From the NCBI GenBank assembly GCA_017625675.1, contig JAGAKK010000062.1, positions 1 through 42,775 on the forward strand: a stretch of DNA of 42,775 nucleotides, given 5' to 3'. The DNA is from Clostridia bacterium (lineage in GTDB: Bacteria; Bacillota; Clostridia; UBA1212). The notes under the pieces are model-generated. The model saw only the letters and a program-made list of their open reading frames with translations, was not told the origin of the DNA and ran no database searches. Of this stretch, positions 32,683 to 40,715 are shown one piece after another (the first letter of the stretch is position 1; each line of letters opens with the position of its first letter). The translations under genes and the position numbers were made by a program.

Positions 32683-34239
32683 TTATTTAAAATTATTTGC
32701 CGGATTCTTTTTTACCCCTGCAAACAGTTCCTTGCCGAATTTCCATGCCTTGTCTGCACTGTCAGTTCCGCGACAGATTGCGAAAACCATTGTTTCCGCT
32801 TTCTTTTCGGCGCCGTCATCGTTCCACTTTAAGTAATCAGAAGATAGCTTTCTGAAAAACTTATTGCCACGGATCTCAATGCCGTAAATACCGGATTCCA
32901 TCACCGGCGTCTCAGCCTCTCCTCCACTCTCTCCATCAGGAAGCGGAACGTCGACAAAATACGTAGCAAGGGCATTGCCGTCTCCGTCCTTCACAACGTC
33001 CTTGATAAGATCGTCAAGTCGTAAGAAAACGTTTTCTGATGCCAATGCCTCGAAAGAATCCTTGTCAATAAGCACCACGTCCCACTTGCCGGAAGAAAGC
33101 TCCTGCACCGCGCCTGAAACGTCTTCTTTTGTCACAATAGTTTCACCAATTTCAGGATTTTCCAGCGTCTCAAAAGAACTCTCCATAAGCTCACCCAGCT
33201 TGTCCTTCAAAACAACGTCGTGAGCACCTGCAAAATTAACAGAAACGTCCACAGGCACAATTGACTCAACAAGTTCCTTTCCGTAATTCCACGCAACGTC
33301 CTGACGCTTGGAAGTTCGGCAAATTGCAAAAATCATGGACTTTGACTGGCCAGAAGGCTCATCATAAAGCCAAGTGAACATGTCCTTCGGAAGTCCTCGT
33401 ATTATCGCCGAGTCGCTGACCTCAATGCCGTAAATGCCTTCGTCAATGGTAACACCCTTGTCGGTAGTCAATCCCTTAAAATAACAGGTGTCAAGGGCTT
33501 CTGTATTGCCCCCTGCCGCCTCATACTCTGACAACAAAGTATCAAGCTTCAGAAAGGCATATTCCTCAACGTAGGCGTCATAAGATTCCTTGTCAATAAG
33601 CACCACGTCCATTGACCCTGCCATAAGCTGCGACAAGAACGATTCAGCACCCGTCTTTGCGTGATTGTCAAGAAGTGTGGTCTTTGTGGTAACAGTAAAA
33701 AAACTTACAAGCGCATCGTCAAAAGTTTCGGCGCTGTCGTTTAAATATTCGGTAATCTGGCGCTCCTGAATAGTGGTGTATGCGCCCACAAACTTAATCG
33801 TTATATCCTCTTCCGTATTGTTTTTTGATTGAAAAATAAAAAGAACTACAAGGCAAACTGTCAATATTCCCATGAACAAGAGAAGCTTGTATTGGTCCAC
33901 AAATGCGGCAAACTTTGCAAACTTTCTGCGAATTTTATAAGGAATAATTGACGTAGGATTGTCGTCACCGAAATCGTGGGTAAAACCCATAATGGTGTCG
34001 TACGCCGTGGTTATCCTTTTATAATACTCAAGGTCGTCATAAGTGGCGCCTTTCTCATCCACGTGACGCTTATATTGACGAAGAAGCGCGCCGTAGCGTT
34101 GCTTTACAGCATTGTCGTCAGCACTTTCGGGAAGTCCCAGCACCTCAAGACACTCGGCCCTTGACATCACGTGCTCTTTTACGGAAATATCACCGTCATT
34201 CTCCTGTATATTCATTTTTTCATCATCCTTTTTATTCAT
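32683..34239 (-). CDS. Membrane protein with degenerate J-like domain and duplicated outer domain
   Basis: This is a 518-residue protein. Residues 27-88 resemble a J domain (ECLEVLGLPESADDNAVKQRYGALL with a following helix), but the HPD tripeptide reads HVD (59-61). One membrane segment lies at about 118-137. The outer part is an internal duplication: repeat A (about 145-325) and repeat B (about 326-512) each run through xFxGA, DVVLIDK(E/D)S, a Leu-rich (K/R)LD(T/D)L segment, GIYGIE and M(I/V)FAICR, and end in W(N/K)(Y/F)GKEL. I know of no named family for the repeat. The start may instead be the ATG at 34215, which has AAGGA upstream. It lies 33 bp after the aminotransferase gene, so is probably co-transcribed. 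Confidence 0.75.
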   Translation of the reverse strand: MNKKDDEKMNIQENDGDISVKEHVMSRAECLEVLGLPESADDNAVKQRYGALLRQYKRHVDEKGATYDDLEYYKRITTAYDTIMGFTHDFGDDNPTSIIPYKIRRKFAKFAAFVDQYKLLLFMGILTVCLVVLFIFQSKNNTEEDITIKFVGAYTTIQERQITEYLNDSAETFDDALVSFFTVTTKTTLLDNHAKTGAESFLSQLMAGSMDVVLIDKESYDAYVEEYAFLKLDTLLSEYEAAGGNTEALDTCYFKGLTTDKGVTIDEGIYGIEVSDSAIIRGLPKDMFTWLYDEPSGQSKSMIFAICRTSKRQDVAWNYGKELVESIVPVDVSVNFAGAHDVVLKDKLGELMESSFETLENPEIGETIVTKEDVSGAVQELSSGKWDVVLIDKDSFEALASENVFLRLDDLIKDVVKDGDGNALATYFVDVPLPDGESGGEAETPVMESGIYGIEIRGNKFFRKLSSDYLKWNDDGAEKKAETMVFAICRGTDSADKAWKFGKELFAGVKKNPANNFK

Positions 34240-34272
34240 GGCGCTGATTCTCCCATATCCTTTAAATTGTCG

Positions 34273-35115
34273 TTAATCAGTTTCCCTGAGGTACTTCTCA
34301 TAATATGCAGACATAATCTTTTCTGCAAGGCTCTCCGCCTTTCCGCCGATAGCCTTTCCGTTTAACAAAACAGCCTTTTTACAAAGCTTCGTGGCGCTTG
34401 AAACAAAGACCTCGTCTGCGTCATAAAGTTCTTCCATTGTAAAAGCCCGCTCACAAACCGGAACGTCAAGCTCATTGCAAAGCCCGATAAGGTGCTTCCG
34501 CGTAATTCCCGGAAGAATAAGATTATCCGCAGGATGTGTAACAAAGACACCGTCCTTTAATATGTGAATATTGCTGTGGGCGCACTCGGTAACGTAATCG
34601 CCTTTATGAAAAACACACTCGTCACAGCCTTCCCTTTCGGCCTTCGTAGCGGCAATGCAATTAATCATCAGATTCAAGGTCTTTATATTGCAATGAAGAA
34701 ACCTTGTATCCTCAATATCGCAAAGGGTCAACCTGTGATCCGGGCCTTTCACTTTAAAGGGTTTTGAGGTTATCCAAAGATTCGCTTTAACCTCCTTAGA
34801 AGGAAAAACGTGATTTCTGGGTGCTGTACCGCGTGTTACCTGCCAATACAGCATCTGGTCGGGAGTGTCAACTTTTCTAACAATATCATAAAGCAATGCT
34901 TCCAGCTCGTCTCTTTTGCAGGGAATTTCAATTTCTACCTGAGATGCGCTGCTGTAGAGCCTGTCAAGATGCTCTTTGAGTGCAAATATCTTATAATTTC
35001 GCACCGTGGTGGCCTCATATACACCGTCTCCGAAGAAACAAGCCCTGTCATTCATGGGAATCATCATTTCATCAACAGGCGCAATCTCGCCGTTATAATA
35101 AGCAATATCTTTCAT
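34273..35115 (-). CDS. Class IV aminotransferase, D-amino acid transaminase-like
   Basis: This 280-residue PLP enzyme has the D-amino-acid aminotransferase signatures. These include DRACFFGDGVYEATTVRN near the start, the PLP lysine in CNIKTLNLMIN, VTECAHSNIHILKDG and PADNLILPGITR. Dat enzymes make D-glutamate and D-alanine for peptidoglycan; branched-chain aminotransferases and aminodeoxychorismate lyase share the fold but fit less well. AAGGAGC lies 5 bases before the ATG. It has a clear promoter and leads into the J-like membrane protein gene. Confidence 0.88.
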   Translation of the reverse strand: MKDIAYYNGEIAPVDEMMIPMNDRACFFGDGVYEATTVRNYKIFALKEHLDRLYSSASQVEIEIPCKRDELEALLYDIVRKVDTPDQMLYWQVTRGTAPRNHVFPSKEVKANLWITSKPFKVKGPDHRLTLCDIEDTRFLHCNIKTLNLMINCIAATKAEREGCDECVFHKGDYVTECAHSNIHILKDGVFVTHPADNLILPGITRKHLIGLCNELDVPVCERAFTMEELYDADEVFVSSATKLCKKAVLLNGKAIGGKAESLAEKIMSAYYEKYLRETD

Positions 35116-35145
35116 AACTGCTCCTTGTGTCCTTAATCAATGGAT

Positions 35146-35174
35146 ATTATAAACCAATTTAAAAAAATTGTAAA
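35146..35174 (-). promoter_or_regulatory. Promoter of the aminotransferase gene
   Basis: TTTACA (35169-35174), a 17-base spacer and TATAAT (35146-35151) lie on the minus strand about 30 bp before the ATG. Confidence 0.7.
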
Positions 35175-35185
35175 CGGCACAATAT

Positions 35186-35219
35186 ACAAAAAAGCCGCAC
35201 TTCTCAATAAAATGCGGCC
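35186..35219 (-). terminator. Intrinsic terminator of the small helical protein gene
   Basis: On the minus strand GCCGCA (35213-35218) and TGCGGC (35194-35199) form a stem followed by TTTTTTG. Confidence 0.8.
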
Positions 35220-35249
35220 ATACATTTGTAAATTTTCTTTTAAAAGAAA

Positions 35250-35477
35250 TTATTTCTTAAACAATCCTTTCAGCTTATCTGCAGCGCCTGAAAGCTTATC
35301 CGCAGAAAGCTTCGCCTTAACTCCGTCAACAACCTTCTCGATCGCATCATCAGGAAGGTCAACACCGATAAGCTTCTCAATAGTCTTCACAGGCTCAGAC
35401 TTAAACTCAGACATAAGCTTCGGATCGCCTTTGATCTTTCCAACAATTTCCTCAATCTTCTCTTTAATCTTGTCCAT
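35250..35477 (-). CDS. Small helical protein of unknown function (75 aa)
   Basis: This short gene is well supported despite its size. It has its own promoter, GGAGG 6 bases before the ATG, and a terminator 30 bp after the stop. The protein is Lys-rich and almost entirely amphipathic helix, with the stretch GDPKLMSEFKSEPVKTIEKL and then GVDLPDDAIEKVVDGVKAKL. The pattern of short helices around a DLPDD turn loosely resembles Nif11/NHLP-type leader peptides of natural products, but there is no modification enzyme or Gly-Gly cleavage site nearby, so I do not assign that role. It has no signal peptide or membrane segment, so is probably cytosolic. Confidence 0.8.
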   Translation of the reverse strand: MDKIKEKIEEIVGKIKGDPKLMSEFKSEPVKTIEKLIGVDLPDDAIEKVVDGVKAKLSADKLSGAADKLKGLFKK

Positions 35478-35527
35478 AATAATCCTCCGATAAATTTATT
35501 CACAGTAAAACTCTGTCTATTGATAAA

Positions 35528-35556
35528 ATTATACTACAATCAGGTATTAAAATCAA
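35528..35556 (-). promoter_or_regulatory. Promoter of the small helical protein gene
   Basis: TTGATT (35551-35556), a 17-base spacer and TATAAT (35528-35533) lie on the minus strand. The -35 is inside the 3' end of the preceding gene. Confidence 0.65.
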
Positions 35557-36001
35557 TACGGTCCAGTTGCTCGTTAATTCGTTTTGCCAATTCCTCACTA
35601 AGTAATGCGCAGGACTCAATATGAACCTTGCCATTACCTACAAACAGCGTATAAGAATCTTTGTTTTTCCTTATGCCCTTAATCTCGCTGAAACGGTAAG
35701 TGGTCTTTTTCCCAAGGAAAGTGGTATACTCAAACAAATCCCCGGACAAAATCACGATATTCTGATTCTTCCAACACAAAAGTGCGCCAATACCTAACAC
35801 AACCGCAACGATTGCCACAACTAAAGCAACCACAGAAAACTTAAAAATCGTATATATGCCTACGGCAATGCCCACAACTATCAATACCACCGCAAAGGAA
35901 AGCATCCATATCGGGAGATACATATCAGCCCTTGGCGCATCCTCCGGAATATCCCTTTTTAAAATTAATTCCCCCAATTTAACAAGCAATCTGAATTTCA
36001 T
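35540..36001 (-). CDS. Two-TM membrane protein with a C-terminal PH-like domain
   Basis: This 153-residue protein has two adjacent hydrophobic segments (about 30-52 and 56-76). A short beta-rich C-terminal part (VILSGDLFEYTTFLGKKTTYRF, in part, then IKGIRKNKDSYTLFVGNGKVHI) looks like the small bacterial PH-like domains found behind membrane hairpins. No enzymatic motif is visible. Its start overlaps the nucleotidase stop as ATGA, indicating translational coupling. Function unknown. Confidence 0.72.
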   Translation of the reverse strand: MKFRLLVKLGELILKRDIPEDAPRADMYLPIWMLSFAVVLIVVGIAVGIYTIFKFSVVALVVAIVAVVLGIGALLCWKNQNIVILSGDLFEYTTFLGKKTTYRFSEIKGIRKNKDSYTLFVGNGKVHIESCALLSEELAKRINEQLDRIDFNT

Positions 36002-37749
36002 AAAAAGTCTCCTTTATAGTTTTTCTCCTTCGTTTTATTTAAAATAGTAGCACCGAGAAGCACTGTAACTATCATAACTGCTATCATGTAATCACTATTG
36101 TCACCCGTCTCAGGAATCTCCTGTTCCGTGCTGTTCTCACCATCTGTAAATGTTATATTTGGCATCATTTCAGCATATTCTTCGCCTATTACACCGCCAA
36201 GATTTTCAACGATATATCTCTCCAGAAGCTCTGCGTCAAGCATTCCGTCGTTTTGCAAAATCTTCGCATCCTTAAACATTGAAAGGCCGCCGCCAAACTC
36301 AAAAACATAGTAGCCGATTGATGCAAAGGAATACGTTTTTTCAAGGTCAATCACTTCATAAACACCGGTCTTGCTGTTAAGCACCTTGATATCATACACA
36401 CGGTACGTCCCTGAAACGCCGGTAAACATTTCGTTTTCGTCAAGGGTAACAGAAGAAGGTATAGAAGTATTCACCGAAAAAGTTATTCCGGACAAGTGAG
36501 GAAAAGTGCCGTCCTCTGCAGGATACGATTTCACTGCAGTTTCAAGCAAATCCTTAATGACCTGTCCCGAAACCTCCGCCACCACCACTTGATTATTAAA
36601 GGGAAACACGCTGAGAACGTCATTAAAGGTCACATTCCCTGCCTTTATATCAGCACGAATACCGCCGCCGTTGGTAAAGCCAATATCAGCTCCCGTAACA
36701 ATACGAAAAGCATCTGCGCAGAGGTCGCCAAGGTTTGTCTCGGAATTTCTTACAAGACGATTTCCGTTATTATCGTGGGTAATGAGGTGCACATTGCTTA
36801 CCGCAACCTTTCTGTCACCAAGCAGTGCATATTCCTCGTTAATCTTTTTTATGTACTCGTCAACTTCGTTATCTGTTTTGTCATAGTTTTCCGTTGCAAT
36901 AAGCTCCGTAGTAATGTTATTCTCTGAAATGGTCAACTTTCCGATATGTTGAAATTTTGTTCCGGCAGACGAAAGGACAACTTCATTTCCGGCTTCATCT
37001 ACCAGCGTCATATTTTCTATAACACTGTGGGAATGTCCGTCAAGGACAATGTCAAGGCCTTCCGTATTCCCGATAAGGTCAGTAATATCCTCCCAGTCCC
37101 CTTCTTCTGCATATCCAATGTGAGAAAGCGCCACGATATAATCTGCCCCGCCGGCCTTTGCCTTGTCAATATTCTCTTGCACCACGTCGTAAAGGTTATT
37201 TACGTTAAAGGTGTAAAGATACTCTCCCTTTTCGTCCTTAAACTGCGCCGGAAAGGACGATGAAATAGTGGACGGCGTTGTAATTCCGATATACGCAATA
37301 TCAACGTCACCATAGCTTACGATACTATATGGCAGAAAGTAGGAACTCTCCTCACCAAGCTTCTGAAAATTACAACAAACAGGCTTTGTATTCATCATGC
37401 CTACAAGCTCTTCGAGCCTTGGCAGACGATAATCAAACTCATGATTTCCAAGGGTCACCGCATCATACCCCACAAGGTTCATCAGATTCACAATGTACTC
37501 ACCCTGAGAAACCACACCAAGGCTGCTTCCCTGCACGTAATCGCCTACAGAAACCACGCCAACGTTTTCGTAATCTTCCTCCAGCTCTTTTTTCATTGCC
37601 GCAAGTTTTGAATACCCTTCCACAGCGCAATGCACGTCGTTTTCATAAAGGATGACAATATCCTCTCCGTTCTTCTCCGCCATTGCCGCCAAGGGCATAA
37701 AGCTTATCAATGTTACAACGCATAACACAAGGGCAAAAAATCTTTTCAT
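35998..37749 (-). CDS. Surface-anchored 5'-nucleotidase / UDP-sugar hydrolase family protein
   Basis: This 583-residue protein has a signal peptide (about 1-25) and an N-terminal calcineurin-like metallophosphoesterase domain (ENDVHC, VSVGDYVQGS, LGNHEFDYR, SHIGYAEEG, DGHSHSV). A C-terminal 5'-nucleotidase substrate-binding domain follows (NLGDLCADAFR, TNGGGIRADI, FPFNNQVVV). The tail reads IPETGDNSD, then a membrane segment and Lys-rich end, like a sortase signal with Ile in place of Leu. It probably dephosphorylates extracellular nucleotides or UDP-sugars for uptake. AGGAG lies 8 bases before the ATG at 37749; a GTG nine bases upstream is too close to it. It is coupled to the PH-like membrane protein gene. 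Confidence 0.9.
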   Translation of the reverse strand: MKRFFALVLCVVTLISFMPLAAMAEKNGEDIVILYENDVHCAVEGYSKLAAMKKELEEDYENVGVVSVGDYVQGSSLGVVSQGEYIVNLMNLVGYDAVTLGNHEFDYRLPRLEELVGMMNTKPVCCNFQKLGEESSYFLPYSIVSYGDVDIAYIGITTPSTISSSFPAQFKDEKGEYLYTFNVNNLYDVVQENIDKAKAGGADYIVALSHIGYAEEGDWEDITDLIGNTEGLDIVLDGHSHSVIENMTLVDEAGNEVVLSSAGTKFQHIGKLTISENNITTELIATENYDKTDNEVDEYIKKINEEYALLGDRKVAVSNVHLITHDNNGNRLVRNSETNLGDLCADAFRIVTGADIGFTNGGGIRADIKAGNVTFNDVLSVFPFNNQVVVAEVSGQVIKDLLETAVKSYPAEDGTFPHLSGITFSVNTSIPSSVTLDENEMFTGVSGTYRVYDIKVLNSKTGVYEVIDLEKTYSFASIGYYVFEFGGGLSMFKDAKILQNDGMLDAELLERYIVENLGGVIGEEYAEMMPNITFTDGENSTEQEIPETGDNSDYMIAVMIVTVLLGATILNKTKEKNYKGDFL

Positions 37750-37792
37750 AGAGGTCACTCCTGATGGGTATAAGTTTTTTACATCTTTTTTG

Positions 37793-37822
37793 ATTTTAGC
37801 ATAGATAATAGTGTGTTAACAA
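37793..37822 (-). promoter_or_regulatory. Promoter of the 5'-nucleotidase gene
   Basis: TTGTTA (37817-37822), an 18-base spacer and an extended -10, TGCTAAAAT (37793-37801), lie on the minus strand. Confidence 0.55.
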
Positions 37823-37937
37823 CATAAAATTATTTTCTTATAATTGCAGCCCCTACCTCATCGAATAATTTTGCGTATTTCTACAAAATTATACTTTCTA
37901 TAGATGCAAATCACAAAATATTTTTAATTTTGGGGAT

Positions 37938-37965
37938 AACAAAAGGGGCTGTCAAAACAGCCCCT
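37938..37965 (-). terminator. Probable terminator downstream of the nuclease gene
   Basis: On the minus strand AGGGGCTGT (37957-37965) pairs with ACAGCCCCT (37944-37952), followed by TTTGTT. It lies 150 bp after the nuclease stop. Apart from this hairpin and the direct repeat at 38048, the gap 37823-38114 is AT-rich and shows nothing I can name. Confidence 0.6.
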
Positions 37966-38047
37966 CCGCCAATAACGTAAACTATTCTATATAAGGTTTT
38001 CGCGGCATAACAATCATTGCAATGATATACATCTTTAGTCCGCGATT

Positions 38048-38066
38048 TTCTTATATCTTCTTATAA
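38048..38066 (+). repeat. 19-bp direct repeat, left of the nuclease gene
   Basis: TTCTTATATCTTCTTATAA occurs here and again exactly at 39096-39114, bracketing the nuclease gene and its promoter. Confidence 0.75.
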
Positions 38067-38114
38067 ATTATCATAATTTGTTTTGAAACTGTAGTAAAAA
38101 ATGGGTTAATTCAG

Positions 38115-39017
38115 TTAACCAAAATACTTTGCTTTGAACTTTATGTAGTAATCAAACAATTCTGGCTCACAGGAAACAACCTGCAAAGTTGTTTCTAACA
38201 AATCTTCCCAATAGATATTTCTGATACAATCAGTTCCCAACGCGTCTGCATATTGTTCAATATACGCTCTTCCATCATCCAATAAATGATTCTCCCTGGG
38301 TGTAAGAAACAAAACATAATCGCCCTTATTTTTTGCGTATAGGATGTTGCGCTGGATTTGGTATTGCTCATAGAATCGATCAATCGAGCACTTGTCGTTT
38401 ACACAGTAATCTTCAGTCAGTATGTCTGCGCTGAGGCTCTGATAGTCAGCGCAATCAACATCAGGGAAATCACAGTAAGCGCAATCGCGCAGCAAAGGAA
38501 TGTAGATTTGTTCATATTTTGTAATGTACTTATCCTTTAAACCACCATTCCTTGTTATTCCACCGAACTCACTCTCGGTGAATTTAATCTCCCATGTAAT
38601 TTGTTTGCCATTAGCTAATTTAAGATAAAAATCAAAATTTGTACCTTCTTTGGCATTTGGAATGTGTTCAAAAACTGCGTCTACAAATTCACCACATCCG
38701 GCTACATCAATTCTCTGCATCAAGAGAATTTCCGCCAAAAGCAGTTCATTTTCTCTTGATTCAAAGAATTTCTTAAAATACGCTATGCACATAGTTTGAG
38801 AAGAATTTAAGTGCTCTGCATAGTGATATTTGATTTCGGTTTCAGTAAGGTTGCCCTTCAAGCACTTCTTGGTAGGGTAGGTTTCATCAATAAAATTGTC
38901 TTTCAACTCCTTGAAAATATGGGGGTAAACTCTGCCTCTAAATGTTCCACCCAGCAGTTCCTTAGGTGTTCGATTCGTCATTCGTTCTTTTACAACTGCT
39001 TCATAACTACCCTTCAT
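38115..39017 (-). CDS. Putative PD-(D/E)XK nuclease (orphan restriction-endonuclease-like)
   Basis: This 300-residue soluble protein carries a PD-(D/E)XK-like core: TNFDFYLKL (D129), then WEIKFTESEFG (E143, K145). The context of this core resembles the PGN_0703 family of putative restriction endonucleases, though I cannot confirm membership. The Cys-rich stretch CAYCDFPDVDCADYQ could bind a metal. No methyltransferase, specificity subunit or helicase lies beside it, so it is an orphan or its partner is elsewhere. AAGGAA precedes the ATG and a promoter sits 26 bp upstream. Its codon use looks more AT-rich than that of genes in the first 37 kb. Exact 19-bp direct repeats flank the unit, suggesting lateral gain. 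Confidence 0.6.
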   Translation of the reverse strand: MKGSYEAVVKERMTNRTPKELLGGTFRGRVYPHIFKELKDNFIDETYPTKKCLKGNLTETEIKYHYAEHLNSSQTMCIAYFKKFFESRENELLLAEILLMQRIDVAGCGEFVDAVFEHIPNAKEGTNFDFYLKLANGKQITWEIKFTESEFGGITRNGGLKDKYITKYEQIYIPLLRDCAYCDFPDVDCADYQSLSADILTEDYCVNDKCSIDRFYEQYQIQRNILYAKNKGDYVLFLTPRENHLLDDGRAYIEQYADALGTDCIRNIYWEDLLETTLQVVSCEPELFDYYIKFKAKYFG

Positions 39018-39043
39018 GCTAATTCTTTCCTTTCGTTTTTTTC

Positions 39044-39071
39044 ATTATAATATAGTTTCCTAAAAAAGCAA
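39044..39071 (-). promoter_or_regulatory. Promoter of the nuclease gene
   Basis: TTGCTT (39066-39071), a 16-base spacer and TATAAT (39044-39049) lie on the minus strand. Confidence 0.55.
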
Positions 39072-39095
39072 CAATGTTAAGAAGATTTTAAGAAC

Positions 39096-39114
39096 TTCTT
39101 ATATCTTCTTATAA
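39096..39114 (+). repeat. 19-bp direct repeat, right of the nuclease gene
   Basis: This is an exact copy of the repeat at 38048-38066. The remaining gap to 39246 shows no gene or hairpin that I can support. Confidence 0.75.
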
Positions 39115-39246
39115 CTTATTTTAAATCCAATTGTGGGGATTTCACGGGTGATAGTGTTATAGCCTTATTTATCCTGCCGTTTCCTGACTTTGTTAATCTA
39201 AATCGGTTTCAATGCAGAAAACAACCTGTCATAACACGGCATATCT

Positions 39247-39984
39247 TTATCCCAACTGTTTTTTCATCTGTCGCAGGAACATCAACACCGCTAATACGAG
39301 CAGAACGGCAGCATATCCAAGCACCCACCAAAGATGCGGAAAAATCCCTGAAAAATCTCCTGCAAGCACAGCCCGTTCCATATCTATGGCATGAACAAAT
39401 GGGAGTGCGTAGGAAATCTTCTTAAAAGCACCTCCCACGAGGTCAAGATCAAACCAAACACCCGACAACCACGCTGAGAGGTTGGTAAGCAAAGCACCGC
39501 AGATACCACCGACCTGCTTATCGGTAAGCATGCTTCCGCAAAGGAGTCCCAAAGCAATGTAGAGGATAGAAACAGGAATAATACAAAACACAGCATATAA
39601 AATATTAATTGTAATATCCAACCCGAGAACGATTGCAACAATATAGCAAATAACGCATTGTACAACAGAAATCGGAATAATAGGCAACGTATAACCAAGA
39701 ATGAAATCCAGAGGAGTCAATGGCGTTGTATACAAACGCTGCAATAGCGAACTACCTCTGTCTTTTGCGATAATGGTTGCCGAAAACAGCGTCATAAATG
39801 CCAGACCAAAGACCGTTATACCCGGAGTTAAATGCTGTATTTCAAACAGTTTTACGGGAATGTTTGCTTGTATTGCACTTAACAATAAAATCAAAACAAC
39901 GGGAAAGCCGAGTCCAAAGAAAAGTGTCAACGGATCTCGTAATATTTCTTTCGTATTTCTGTTTGCAAAAGTGAGCATTCTCAT
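39247..39984 (-). CDS. ABC-2 type transporter permease
   Basis: This 245-residue membrane protein has about six hydrophobic segments and the ABC-2 (DrrB-like) pattern. The N-terminal NRNTKEILRDPLTLFFGLGFPV is cited in part; FSATIIAKDRGSSLLQRLYTTPL lies between segments two and three. Such permeases pair with a DrrA-like ATPase to export drugs or lipids. Its start overlaps the ATPase stop as ATGA. It is the last gene of the TetR-ATPase-permease operon. The exported substrate is unknown. Confidence 0.88.
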   Translation of the reverse strand: MRMLTFANRNTKEILRDPLTLFFGLGFPVVLILLLSAIQANIPVKLFEIQHLTPGITVFGLAFMTLFSATIIAKDRGSSLLQRLYTTPLTPLDFILGYTLPIIPISVVQCVICYIVAIVLGLDITINILYAVFCIIPVSILYIALGLLCGSMLTDKQVGGICGALLTNLSAWLSGVWFDLDLVGGAFKKISYALPFVHAIDMERAVLAGDFSGIFPHLWWVLGYAAVLLVLAVLMFLRQMKKQLG

Positions 39985-40709
39985 TTTGCCACCCCCTTAA
40001 CAATACGAATGAATGCTTGCTCAAAATTATCTGTTCCCGCCCTTTCTTTTATCTTTTCTGCAGTGTCACAGATAAGGAGCTTGCCGTCTTTCATAATAGC
40101 GATACGGTCAGACAAAGATTCCGCTTCTTCCATATAGTGTGTTGTAAGAATTATGGTTACTTTCCCTTTAAGAGAACGAATTAAATCCCACAGATCACTT
40201 CGGGCAAGCACATCAAGACCAAGCGTTGGCTCGTCAAGAAACAATATCTCCGGTTCGCTGATAAGCGCCATGGCAATGCTCAGTCTGCGTTGCCAGCCGC
40301 CGGACAGTTTGCCTGCTTTTTTCCTGATAACAGCTTCCAGTCCGAGCAGTTCGGTTAGTTCTGTAATTTTCGCAATTTGCTTGTCCTTTGTAAAACCGTA
40401 AACACCGCACATCAATTCAAGGTTCTCCCAGACCGAAAGACCGGGCGCAACAGCAGTTTCCTGCGGAGAAACAGCTATGAGCGATTTCACAGCGGCAGTA
40501 TTTTTGCAAATGCTTTTCCCATTAATAAAGGCATCTCCGCTTGTGGGTTGTGTAAGACAGGACAGCATTTTTATGGTCGTCGTTTTTCCTGCTCCGTTTA
40601 CACCGAGCAAAGAAAACAATTCACCCTTGTGAACAGACAGAGTAAGAGTATCTACCGCAACCACATCTTTATACTTTTTTGTTAAATTTTCAATTCTAAT
40701 AGCGTCCAT
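39981..40709 (-). CDS. ABC transporter ATP-binding protein (DrrA-like)
   Basis: This 242-residue ATPase has the Walker A motif GVNGAGKTTT, a Q-loop (VSPQETAVAPGLSVWENL), the signature LSGGWQRRLSIAMAL, Walker B ILFLDEPT and the switch His in LTTHYMEEAE. It belongs to the exporter branch that powers ABC-2 permeases. The signature has a Trp where Gln or Met is more usual. It starts 6 bp after the TetR gene and overlaps the permease by ATGA, so all three are one transcript. Confidence 0.94.
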   Translation of the reverse strand: MDAIRIENLTKKYKDVVAVDTLTLSVHKGELFSLLGVNGAGKTTTIKMLSCLTQPTSGDAFINGKSICKNTAAVKSLIAVSPQETAVAPGLSVWENLELMCGVYGFTKDKQIAKITELTELLGLEAVIRKKAGKLSGGWQRRLSIAMALISEPEILFLDEPTLGLDVLARSDLWDLIRSLKGKVTIILTTHYMEEAESLSDRIAIMKDGKLLICDTAEKIKERAGTDNFEQAFIRIVKGVAK

Positions 40710-40715
40710 TCTTTA

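Noticed and set aside
35250-35477. A RiPP precursor peptide
   Set aside because: It resembles leader helices only loosely, and there is no maturase, transporter or cleavage motif nearby.
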